The notes below the pieces were generated by a model. That model ran no database searches, had not been told where the DNA came from, and worked only from the letters and a program-made list of their open reading frames with translations. The position numbers and the translations under genes are program-made. A stretch of 13,525 bases of DNA from RGIG1959 sp045651865 (GTDB lineage Bacteria; Bacillota; Clostridia; Oscillospirales; Acutalibacteraceae): contig JAZRTC010000098.1 in the NCBI GenBank assembly GCA_045651865.1, positions 1 to 13,525 of the forward strand. Reading direction: 5' to 3'. Shown here one piece after another: positions 6,243 to 13,457 of the stretch. Numbering within the stretch: position 1 is the stretch's first letter; every line of letters starts with the position of its first letter.

Positions 6243-6986
6243 TTACGATCCGCGAATATCCAACCACGAAAACGGTGGGATGCCATCGCCCCACGAATAA
6301 ACCAGATAATATGTTTTTTCTGCGTCCAAACTTCTTTGGAGCAACAGCTTTATATTCACGGAATTGCCGTCGATCCGCTCAACAATCCGTCCTGCCTGTT
6401 CCTGTACGATACAATCAAGGGGCGTATAATGGGATTGCAGATCTTGCAGGCTTTGTGTGCTTTCAACCAGCATAGCAGCGAAAAATTGCATACCGTTTCC
6501 GTTCCCGACCAAATGTCCCGTATAGGAAATCACTTCTACACAAACGGTATCCTCGGGAAGCGGCAAAGCGGTCAGGCGAACATGGTTTGCCGCCGCACAA
6601 GCATTGTTGATGAACGGGATCGATACCGCAAGAAGCACCATTCCCATCAAGATAACAGCTCCCAACAAACCTGCCACCACATTTGACCGATGTTTTTTGA
6701 CGGTGTTGTCGATATACGCGCCGGCAACCGCTTTTTCAGCAGATGCGATCGCCACAGGTGTCTTGATCCGTTCACCGCAAAGAAGCTCATTAACCGACAC
6801 CGAAAACAGCTCGCCGATCGACACCAGCATTTCAATATCGGGATAACCCTTTCCCGTTTCCCAACGCGAGATGGCTTTATCGGTAATGCCCAGTTTTTCC
6901 GCCAGTTGCTTTTGTGTCAGCGGATACTCCTTGCGCAACTGCAATATAAAGGCTCCCGTAATTTTGGGATCGATCTCCAAACCCAT
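6243..6986 (-). CDS. Membrane-anchored XRE-family HTH regulator (paralog B)
   Basis: This 247-residue protein is the first gene of the three-gene unit. It shares with paralog A the Cro/C1-type HTH (LTQKQLAEKLGITDKAISRW at 23-42) and the GERIKTPVAIASAEKAVAG linker. One hydrophobic segment at about 102-127 follows, then a ~118-residue C-terminal domain unrelated by eye to that of paralog A. That domain contains C149 and C192 and ends in SWGDGIPPFSWLDIRGS. AAAGGAGG sits 9 nt before the ATG at 6986, and a TTTACA-N17-TATACT promoter lies just upstream. The TAA stop runs directly into the ribosome site of paralog A, so the two are co-translated. Same DNA-binding head with different sensor tails suggests shared or overlapping targets under different signals (inference). 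Confidence 0.88.
   Translation of the reverse strand: MGLEIDPKITGAFILQLRKEYPLTQKQLAEKLGITDKAISRWETGKGYPDIEMLVSIGELFSVSVNELLCGERIKTPVAIASAEKAVAGAYIDNTVKKHRSNVVAGLLGAVILMGMVLLAVSIPFINNACAAANHVRLTALPLPEDTVCVEVISYTGHLVGNGNGMQFFAAMLVESTQSLQDLQSHYTPLDCIVQEQAGRIVERIDGNSVNIKLLLQRSLDAEKTYYLVYSWGDGIPPFSWLDIRGS
6692..6791. repeat. 100-nt perfect direct repeat, copy in paralog B
   Basis: Second copy of the repeat at 5932-6031. Zero differences were counted over 100 nt, while the flanking outer-domain sequences toward the 3' ends of both genes are unrelated. Confidence 0.95.
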
Positions 6987-7013
6987 TTTTTGTCGCCTCC
7001 TTTCGGTGGCTTT

Positions 7014-7056
7014 AGTATAGCGCTTTAGGGAGAAAATGTAAATCTATTTATAATAG
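7014..7056 (-). promoter_or_regulatory. Promoter of the XRE-pair operon
   Basis: On the minus strand, TTTACA (7037-7042), 17 nt and TATACT (7014-7019) lie 28 nt before the paralog B start. A 13-nt inverted repeat CTATT-ATA-AATAG (minus strand; plus-strand 7044-7056) sits just upstream of the -35 and could be an operator, possibly for the XRE proteins themselves. A TTGACT immediately upstream is a possible second -35, but its -10 is poor. Confidence 0.7.
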
Positions 7057-7115
7057 AGTCAAGGTTTTACGCGAATTTCAAGCACTTTTAAACTGGTCGT
7101 CGGGTGCGCCGATCT

Positions 7116-7790
7116 CTACGCAGTCGGGGTGTTATCTTTATAATACTTCGCCAACGAGAGATACATGGCAATCGACAGACCGTTTGCGGCGAGTCCGAGT
7201 ACATACCGAAGCAATGCCCAAAAACCTGCGGTCATACTGAGTAACCCCATCAACAGCAACAAACCGATGCACGCGATTTTCAGGATCGCGGTGAGATTTG
7301 CCGTCGGCGATGCGTGGAACACAAAGCACGCCGCACACAGCACAGCCGCGATATTGGTCACGCGGGGTAATAATACCCGTGTGATCGGATTGCCGCTGAG
7401 CATTTCCAGCAAGGAAACCCAGCCCTCAAACGCGGGATGCGGATCACTGTTGACGGAACTCTCAAGCAGAATCACCAACATCAGCGCATTGCCGACTACG
7501 CCGAGAATACCGCCGATTTTCAGCAGATTTGCCCGTTTGATTGACGGAAGATGCTTCGCCGCAACGATCATCACGGCAAAGATGGCAATCTCCAGACCGT
7601 AATCCACCAGATATTGCAAAATATTATAAACTTGCATAACTGTCATCACATTTGCCGAAGATTCGCCTGTCGCCAATCGGACGAGCAATTGCGCGGCAAC
7701 CAGAGAAATCACCGATACCGCTGTCAGCACCGTCACCAAAATCGCGGCAAGGCGGAACAGACGGTTCAGCGCTTCGTTTTTAGATACCAT
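7116..7790 (-). CDS. Six-helix integral membrane protein of unknown function
   Basis: A 224-residue, very hydrophobic protein with about six membrane segments, near residues 14-37, 57-79, 88-109, 138-160, 167-188 and 190-212. The first two are separated by an outer loop (TGESSANVM), and a longer loop (110-137, SSVNSDPHPAFEGW) follows the third. I recognise no transporter or enzyme motif. The ATG at 7790 is preceded by AAAGGA about 11 nt away; an upstream in-frame stop rules out extension. It begins 23 nt after the end of the MerR-type gene, so the two form one transcription unit, and it may be the partner or target of that regulator. I see no clear terminator between it and the XRE-pair promoter, so read-through is possible. 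Confidence 0.85.
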   Translation of the reverse strand: MVSKNEALNRLFRLAAILVTVLTAVSVISLVAAQLLVRLATGESSANVMTVMQVYNILQYLVDYGLEIAIFAVMIVAAKHLPSIKRANLLKIGGILGVVGNALMLVILLESSVNSDPHPAFEGWVSLLEMLSGNPITRVLLPRVTNIAAVLCAACFVFHASPTANLTAILKIACIGLLLLMGLLSMTAGFWALLRYVLGLAANGLSIAMYLSLAKYYKDNTPTA

Positions 7791-7813
7791 ACCACATCAC
7801 ATCCTTTCGGTTA

Positions 7814-9457
7814 TTACACAATCGTGATTTCGGCAAGCTGTACATGGGAATCCACATACTCTTCAAATTGTTGACTAAAAGACGACATACCGTTGAGATA
7901 CCACGAGGATTTGGAAAACCATTGTTTAAGCGCCGATTCATTCAATATATCATATTCCAGCGAGTACGACAGTTCCATCAATTCCGTTTCTTCCACGGAA
8001 TATACGGTCATCGCGTTTTGCAACGCCTGATAAAATCGCTTTTTCGTCTCATCCTTACGCATCAGCAAATGCTCTGCTTCACAAGCCGTAACGGCATCTT
8101 CATACGAAACTGCTTCACCGTATTCCGACGCCAGTTGACGGATCACTTCGGCGCGGATCAGTTCCTGCAATACACCGTCGCGGTCATCGGCACGCAGGCT
8201 TATTCCCAGATAATACTCCCGATCCGTTTCGTTCGGGAACACCTCTGCATACAAGTCTGTAAACGCGCGATTCCGCACCTGATTCAACAGCAAGCGTTTA
8301 TCAACGGCATCGTTACCGATACTCACACCGTTGACGATTGCCGCGGTATTCTCGTCGGGTTGCTGAATGATACCGATCTGCGCAACATCGGCACACAGAT
8401 CTTTGAGAACGCTTTCCAGAATATCCATATCCGACGGCGTATCATCGTAAAAATCCCACAGCACGATAAGCCGTCCTTTCGAAACGATCTTATACCCTCG
8501 AGAGACCGTGCTCGGACAGCGGAACCACTTGGCAATCACGGAATCATACCCTACGCTGATCCGTTCAAGGATATAGGTATCCCCGACGCGTATCGGATAT
8601 TGGGACAGATCTTCCATTTCGACATCCTCAACCGTCAAACGAAAATGCATCAGTTTTTCTTCTTCTTTATCCGGTACAAGTGTCCGGATATCATAATCCA
8701 GCGTCGTGCTCATGCCGATTTTGCTGAATCCATGCCGTTCTAAATACAACGAATCATCCCACGGAACAGTATCCAACATCTCATAGTGCGTCTGATCCAT
8801 CGTCGCGGGAGCATGGATGAAACCGCAAAACACACTCACAAGCGGTATAAACAACAACACACCGACGATTACGCAGTAGCGTTTCCAATGGGAGCGTTTA
8901 AAAACGGCAGGAAGGCTCACCAAAACCGCCGCAACAGACCACAAGATTTGCTCCGATTCAACAATCCAGCTGTAACATCCGATGCTGTTATACATCGAAA
9001 AGAGTACTACCAATACACCAACGGACGCAACAAGCAACCCCCAATACGGAAAGCGGTCGGTTTGCAGCGTTTCCTCTTGCGGATGTATAGTCGGGGTCGA
9101 TGACAAAATGATCGTCAACTCCTCAAGGGAAACCTCCCGATCGATATTTGCTTTTTGCAAGACATCCAGCAGTTGCTCGTTCTTTTCGTGTTCGCTCTCC
9201 AGTTCCAGCAGTCTCTCTGCCACGATCTCACGCGTAGAGCGATCGGCAAGAAGGTCTTTGATCTGTTCCACACCAAAGCCCGCGCCGCGAAGCACCTTGA
9301 TCTTTTCAAGGCGCTCCACATCCTCACGGGTGAAGGTGTAATTTTTGCGTCCCGCATAGTTATCCTTGCTACTCGGTGTCAACAGACCGCACTCGATATA
9401 ATACCGCACAGAGCGATCGGTCAAGCCGGTTTGCTGACAGACCTCTTTCATTTTCAA
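7814..9457 (-). CDS. MerR-type regulator fused to membrane segments and an extracytoplasmic SurA_N-like domain
   Basis: A 547-residue protein, about four times a usual MerR regulator. Residues 1-70 are a MerR winged helix-turn-helix (MKEVCQQTGLTDRSVRYYIE, then the wing with YTFTREDVERL and the LRGAGFGVEQIKDLL helix). A coiled-coil-like helix follows (75-105). Three hydrophobic segments lie near 137-156, 169-186 and 192-215. The odd number would put residues 216-547 outside the membrane. Within that part, 372-470 (AAIVNGVSIGNDAVDKRL ... ELIRAEVIRQLASEYGEAVSYEDAV) resembles the N-terminal chaperone domain of SurA/PrsA-type proteins; no PPIase domain is visible. The start is TTG 9457, with GGTGA 6 nt upstream; ATG 9451 is an alternative. 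It is first in an operon with a membrane protein and has a MerR-style promoter. The ligand is unknown. Confidence 0.9.
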   Translation of the reverse strand: MKMKEVCQQTGLTDRSVRYYIECGLLTPSSKDNYAGRKNYTFTREDVERLEKIKVLRGAGFGVEQIKDLLADRSTREIVAERLLELESEHEKNEQLLDVLQKANIDREVSLEELTIILSSTPTIHPQEETLQTDRFPYWGLLVASVGVLVVLFSMYNSIGCYSWIVESEQILWSVAAVLVSLPAVFKRSHWKRYCVIVGVLLFIPLVSVFCGFIHAPATMDQTHYEMLDTVPWDDSLYLERHGFSKIGMSTTLDYDIRTLVPDKEEEKLMHFRLTVEDVEMEDLSQYPIRVGDTYILERISVGYDSVIAKWFRCPSTVSRGYKIVSKGRLIVLWDFYDDTPSDMDILESVLKDLCADVAQIGIIQQPDENTAAIVNGVSIGNDAVDKRLLLNQVRNRAFTDLYAEVFPNETDREYYLGISLRADDRDGVLQELIRAEVIRQLASEYGEAVSYEDAVTACEAEHLLMRKDETKKRFYQALQNAMTVYSVEETELMELSYSLEYDILNESALKQWFSKSSWYLNGMSSFSQQFEEYVDSHVQLAEITIV

Positions 9458-9490
9458 ATGACTTCACCATCCTCGGATTAAGTTGGCATC

Positions 9491-9521
9491 AGTTTACACT
9501 TTTACGCGGCGTTAAAGTCAA
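9491..9521 (-). promoter_or_regulatory. MerR-type promoter/operator, probable autoregulation site
   Basis: On the minus strand, TTGACT (9516-9521) and TAAACT (9491-9496) are separated by 19 nt rather than the usual 17. Nearly filling the spacer is an inverted repeat, CTTTAACGC-C-GCGTAAAAG (9499-9517), with 8 of 9 arm positions matching. An overlong spacer holding a dyad is the hallmark of MerR-family targets, where the bound regulator untwists the DNA to activate. It lies about 33 nt before the regulator's own start. Confidence 0.85.
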
Positions 9522-9576
9522 GTGTTTTCATAAATTTTCTGTTTTTATCAGTATATCATAACCCCCGATATAACAC

Positions 9577-9610
9577 AAGTCCCACGAGAATGTACATTCT
9601 CGCGGGACTT
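9577..9610 (-). terminator. Terminator of the exported-protein operon
   Basis: A 16-bp stem (AAGTCCC-CGAGAATG type) closes a 2-nt loop, 34 nt past the stop of the dockerin-like protein gene. The single imperfect pair is G-U in minus-strand RNA and A-C in plus-strand RNA, supporting minus-strand use. The following T-rich run (CTTGTGTTAT) is weak. Confidence 0.7.
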
Positions 9611-9644
9611 CCCCTCTGTGTGTCCTCCCTCAAGGTGGAGTATC

Positions 9645-11540
9645 TTATTGAATGGTCACGGCGTGCTTGACCGTGCCGTAGGAGCAGGCGACCAGCAGAT
9701 AATCCAGCGTGATCTGCTTGACGCTGTGCGCAGGGACAGTGAGCTGATAGGTGTAGTTGCTGAACACCGTGTAGTTCTCGCCCTGACCCGCGGTAAACGC
9801 CGTGTCGATAACCTCGCCCGTGTGACTGTCGCGCACAAGAAGTGCGAGCGAGCCGTGGTCACGCAAATGAAGCGTGATGGTACGCGCTTTATTGCCCTGA
9901 TTGACGAAGGTGAAATGATCCTGATATTCGATCATCCAGTTTGCCGTGTTGGCGGGCAAGCCCGCGCCGTCGGCATGGTCGTTGTCGATAACGATCTCGT
10001 TGCCGTTTTCATCGTGCCAGAGGAAATCGACAAGGTCGGTGCCGATGGCGCCGTGGTTATTCTGCGGGTTGATATGCGTCAGCCAGATATCCGATTTTGC
10101 CGTGTGATGCGCGGTGCTGTTGTACGCGGCATAAGGCGCTGTCTGCGCGGGCAGGTTGTCGTCGTAATAGTTTGTATACGCCACAGGCAGATAACCGGAA
10201 CCGATGTTGTCGTTGAAAGTCCAGGTGGCATAGTTATCGATGATGCCGTGGTGATCGGCGATGCCCGAATACTGCTGAGCGTAGCCGTCCGCGACATAAC
10301 CGAGGGCTTCGGGTTCTGCCTTCACCTGCGAGGCATTTGTGTAACAATACATCGTGCCGGTGACCTCACCGCCCGAGACGGTGAATTTGACATTGCCGTT
10401 GGCACAGCGGATCTGGTTGACATAACGGTTGGCAGAATTGTCCACATTGATGTTGCGGTAAGCATCCGCCGAAGTACCGCCGATGACCCAGAAATACTCA
10501 CCCGCCGGCAAGCGGTAGGTTGTGGGCTGATATACGCGCGGCGTGTAATTCTGATAGGCGTAGTCCAGTCCCGCATATTTCGACGAAATCGCGCCCGTTG
10601 CCGTGAAGTAGTCGGACGGCAGTTTGAACGAGGTGTTGTAGAAATCGTACCACGCCAGCTGACCGAACCAGGTGCCCGTCCACTGATAGCCGACATTGGT
10701 GACGGTGATGTACACATCGCGGTCACTGTCGTTTTTGAGCTGATAGCCGAGGTACACATTCTTGCCCGCGTAGTTGGCATGCTCGAAGGTGACATACACC
10801 TCACCCTTCAGCCCGCGGTTGCGCATAAACGCTTTGCCGACATGCTGTGATGCAAACTGCTCGGGGTTGTTGGAATAGATATAGGTGCCGCCCTCACGCT
10901 TGACATAATCAATCACAGCGGGTGTGACAGGATTATTGGCGTTGCTCGACAGCGCAAACGACGAGGTGTCGATGGGTTCTGCCACATCGTAAGGCAGCGT
11001 GACAAGGTCATTTTGTCGCTTTGTGGTAATCTCAAATCCTGCATTGGCAGAGGCGGTCCTGACGGTCAGCATATACAGTGTGCCTTCCTGCAAAGACACA
11101 TTCACGCTTTTGGCGGCACTCGCGACAACCTCTGTTCCCTTTTTGATCTCAATTTGCGAGGTGTTTGAGGAAGTCAGCGAATAGCTGTCGGTATACGGTG
11201 CCACTACACGATAGGTGCGTGTGGCAGACGCATCGGTCAGGTCAGACAAGCTCGACAGACGGATGGCGGGTACATCCGCAACCGTGTTTTGCCCCTTGAC
11301 AATGGACAGCAGGATCATGCGCGAGTCGGTGGAGTTGACCTTGCTGTCGCCGTTGAAATCGCCGAGATTGCGAAGGCTGTCAGACAGTGTTGCTTTGCCC
11401 ACACTGCAATTCAGCACCTCGCGGACATCGGCGGTGGTGAGTGTATAGGATGCGGCACTGACCGCCGCAGGTGCGACACCGTTTGCGCAAAGGGCAATCA
11501 GCATTGCCGCACAAAGGCATATACTTACAATTCGTTTCAC
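9645..11540 (-). CDS. Exported protein of unknown family with dockerin-like module
   Basis: A 631-residue secreted protein. Residues 1-29 are a signal peptide (MKRIVSICLCAAMLIALCAN... cleavage near AVSA). Residues 31-84 match a dockerin-type-I-like module: a degenerate first repeat (TADVREVLNCSVG) and a second with a full EF-hand-like loop, GDFNGDSKVNSTD (D61, N63, D65, K67, N69, D72). Residues ~92-185 look like a beta-sandwich of pre-peptidase-C-terminal style (APYTDSYSLTSS). Residues ~205-631 form a large conserved region I cannot name (EGGTYIYSNNPEQF, TGTWFGQLAWYDFYN, DNDHADGAGLPANTANWM), with C379, C399 and C619 conserved in the paralog. GTG 11540 has AAGGAG 7 nt upstream. ATG 11546 overlaps the previous stop as ATGA and is the alternative. 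Second gene of the operon. The dockerin part suggests docking to a cohesin or surface scaffold. Confidence 0.9.
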   Translation of the reverse strand: MKRIVSICLCAAMLIALCANGVAPAAVSAASYTLTTADVREVLNCSVGKATLSDSLRNLGDFNGDSKVNSTDSRMILLSIVKGQNTVADVPAIRLSSLSDLTDASATRTYRVVAPYTDSYSLTSSNTSQIEIKKGTEVVASAAKSVNVSLQEGTLYMLTVRTASANAGFEITTKRQNDLVTLPYDVAEPIDTSSFALSSNANNPVTPAVIDYVKREGGTYIYSNNPEQFASQHVGKAFMRNRGLKGEVYVTFEHANYAGKNVYLGYQLKNDSDRDVYITVTNVGYQWTGTWFGQLAWYDFYNTSFKLPSDYFTATGAISSKYAGLDYAYQNYTPRVYQPTTYRLPAGEYFWVIGGTSADAYRNINVDNSANRYVNQIRCANGNVKFTVSGGEVTGTMYCYTNASQVKAEPEALGYVADGYAQQYSGIADHHGIIDNYATWTFNDNIGSGYLPVAYTNYYDDNLPAQTAPYAAYNSTAHHTAKSDIWLTHINPQNNHGAIGTDLVDFLWHDENGNEIVIDNDHADGAGLPANTANWMIEYQDHFTFVNQGNKARTITLHLRDHGSLALLVRDSHTGEVIDTAFTAGQGENYTVFSNYTYQLTVPAHSVKQITLDYLLVACSYGTVKHAVTIQ

Positions 11541-11542
11541 GC

Positions 11543-13273
11543 TCATTCTCCTTCCGGGGTCGATAAGGTTGCGAAATGCTTGACACTGCCGTAGGAGCAG
11601 GCGACGAGCAGATAATCCATGGTGATCTGCTTGACGCTGTGCGCAGGCACGGTAACGGAATAGACATAGCTGGTGTTTTCCTCGCACAGACCCATCGTGT
11701 AACGCGCTTTGAGCACCTCACCGGTCTGGCTGTCGCGCACCAGCATAGCAAGTGTGCCGTGATCCTTGAAGCTGAGCTTGACCTTACGGTCGGTGTCACC
11801 TTGATTGACCAGCGTGAAGTGATCCTGATATTCGATCATCCAGTTTGCTGTGTTGGCGGGCAGACCCGCACCGTCGGCGTGGTCGTTGTCGATGATGACT
11901 TCGTTGCCGTTGTCGTCGTGCCAGATGAATTCCACCAGATCCATACCGACTGCTTTGTGGTCGTTCTGCGGATTGAGATGGGTCATCCATGTCGTGCCGC
12001 GCTCCACGGTATGCGGCGTGCTGTTGTACGCGGCATAGGGTGCGGTCTGCGCAGGCAGATTATCGTCATAATAGTTTGTATAGGTCACGGGCAACGAGCC
12101 GTCCTTGGTCTCATCGCTGAAAGTCCAGGTCATATAGTTGTCGATGACGCCGTGGTGGTTGGCAATACCCGAATACTGCTGAGCATAACCGCCCGCAACA
12201 TAGCCGAGTGCCTCGGGGTGATCGGCAATCGCGGCGGGGTCGTCGTAGCAGTACATCGTACCCGTGACCTCACCGCCTGTGACGGTGAACTTGACATTGC
12301 CGTTGGCACAGCGGATATGGTTGACAAACTCGTTTGCCGACTTGTCCACATCGATGTTCAGGTACGCATCCTCGGTCGTGCCGCCGATTGCCCAGAAATA
12401 TTCACCCGCAGGCAAGCGGTAGGTCGTCGGCTGGAACACGCGCGGGTCATACTCCTGATACGCATAGTCGGGGAAGCTCTGATACTTCGCCGAAACGGTG
12501 CCGTTTTTGTTGTAATAGCCGCTGGGGAACTCAAACTTGGTGTTATAGAAATCGTACCACGCGAGCTGGCCGAACCAGGTACCGGTCGACTGATAGCCGA
12601 CATTGGTGATGGTGATATAGACATCGTGGTCGGTTTCGTTTCGCAGCTGATAGCCGAGATACACGGGCGAGCCCGAGTAGTTGGCGTGCTCAAAGGTGAC
12701 ATACACCTCGCCCGTCAGTCCCTTGTTACGCATAAACGCCTGATTCACATGATTGGGGCGGAACTGCTCGGGGTTGTTGGAATAAATGTAGGTGCCGCCC
12801 TCACGCGGAACATAGTTGACCTGCGCAGGAACAAGCGGGTCTGTGCCGTCGCTCTCAAGCGAGATGTTCGTCACATCGGTAGGGGTGTTGACATCGTAAG
12901 GCAGGGTGATGAGATGATTGTCCGCCTGCGCCGTGAGCGAAAACATCGCGTCGCTTTGCGCCGTCTTTACCTCGAGCGTGTAATTCGCGCCCTCGGTCAG
13001 CGAAACGGTCAATTCCCCTTCCCCGCTCGCCACACGCTTGCCGCCGTCATACATTGCAAGCGATCTGGTGTCGGATGAGGTGATGGTGTAGGTATCGGTA
13101 TAAGGCGCGGTGACGAGGTAGACATTGGTGGCGTCGCCATCGGTCACATCGGTGATGCTTGACAGGCGGAACGGTTCGCTGTTATCCGCATCGGGTGCGG
13201 AGGAACACCCCGCCATCGGCACAATTGCGAGCAACATCGCAACCGTCAGCAGAAGAGAAAGAGATCGTTTCAT
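11543..13273 (-). CDS. Predicted lipoprotein, paralog of the dockerin-bearing protein
   Basis: A 576-residue protein starting with a lipoprotein signal peptide (MKRSLSLLLTVAMLLAIVP, lipobox PMAGC, acylated Cys at 23). A short acidic spacer follows, then the same domain order as its downstream neighbour minus the dockerin-like module: a beta-sandwich-like part (~35-125, APYTDTYTITSS) and the large unnamed region (~150-576; EGGTYIYSNNPEQF at 158-171, TGTWFGQLAWYDFYN at 230-244, NDHADGAGLPANTANWM at 463-479). The three cysteines at 321, 342 and 559 match the paralog. ATG 13273 is chosen for AAGGAG 7 nt upstream; the open frame extends 7 codons further without a site. Its TGA overlaps the next gene's start region, so the pair is translationally coupled. 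The site of action is the outer face of the membrane. I recognise no enzyme motif. Confidence 0.9.
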   Translation of the reverse strand: MKRSLSLLLTVAMLLAIVPMAGCSSAPDADNSEPFRLSSITDVTDGDATNVYLVTAPYTDTYTITSSDTRSLAMYDGGKRVASGEGELTVSLTEGANYTLEVKTAQSDAMFSLTAQADNHLITLPYDVNTPTDVTNISLESDGTDPLVPAQVNYVPREGGTYIYSNNPEQFRPNHVNQAFMRNKGLTGEVYVTFEHANYSGSPVYLGYQLRNETDHDVYITITNVGYQSTGTWFGQLAWYDFYNTKFEFPSGYYNKNGTVSAKYQSFPDYAYQEYDPRVFQPTTYRLPAGEYFWAIGGTTEDAYLNIDVDKSANEFVNHIRCANGNVKFTVTGGEVTGTMYCYDDPAAIADHPEALGYVAGGYAQQYSGIANHHGVIDNYMTWTFSDETKDGSLPVTYTNYYDDNLPAQTAPYAAYNSTPHTVERGTTWMTHLNPQNDHKAVGMDLVEFIWHDDNGNEVIIDNDHADGAGLPANTANWMIEYQDHFTLVNQGDTDRKVKLSFKDHGTLAMLVRDSQTGEVLKARYTMGLCEENTSYVYSVTVPAHSVKQITMDYLLVACSYGSVKHFATLSTPEGE

Positions 13274-13302
13274 ACTACAACTCCTTACATACAAAACTTG
13301 TG

Positions 13303-13351
13303 CTACATCTTGTAGAATAGCTATTATCCATAGTGTACTACATTATGTAGA
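13303..13351 (-). promoter_or_regulatory. Promoter of the exported-protein operon with two TACA-N3-TGTA dyads
   Basis: Two inverted repeats, CTACA-TCT-TGTAG (13303-13315) and CTACA-TTA-TGTAG (13338-13350), lie 35 nt apart centre to centre. A minus-strand promoter TCTACA (13346-13351), 17 nt, GATAAT (13323-13328) places the distal dyad over the -35 and the proximal one just past the -10, near the start site. Paired TACA/TGTA dyads are typical of BlaI/MecI/CopY-family repressors, though those usually have a 2-nt centre. No such repressor gene is in the window. Confidence 0.65.
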
Positions 13352-13403
13352 ACAAAGCAATATGCAAATTGCCCAAGAATTGCAAAATTTCTCACACATT
13401 TCC

Positions 13404-13450
13404 TCTAAAAAAGAAATTCACCCGCGCAACAAGTTTGTTGCACGGGTGAA
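13404..13450 (-). terminator. Terminator of the gene at the right edge
   Basis: On the minus strand, an 8-bp stem (TTCACCCG/CGGGTGAA), one U-G wobble and a further 6-7 bp stem (GCAACAA/TTGTTGC) are followed by TTTCTTTTTT. The hairpin begins 7 nt after the stop of the partial gene. Confidence 0.88.
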
Positions 13451-13457
13451 CCATGTT

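Noticed and set aside
5932..6791. Insertion-sequence or transposon-type direct repeat
   Set aside because: The 100-nt repeat is in frame inside two paralogous genes and is explained by duplication or gene conversion; no transposase or target duplication is seen.
9618..10850. 410-codon plus-strand frame opposite the dockerin-bearing protein
   Set aside because: It has V/I/R-rich antisense composition and no ribosome site. The minus strand has a signal peptide, a dockerin loop and a paralog conserved at protein level.
11547..11687. Upstream extension of the dockerin-bearing protein by about 47 codons
   Set aside because: It would overlap the preceding gene and bury the signal peptide; the well-spaced ribosome site supports the later start.
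11576..13078. 500-codon plus-strand frame opposite the lipoprotein
   Set aside because: It resembles the other antisense frame only because the real genes are paralogs; the lipobox and ribosome site are on the minus strand.
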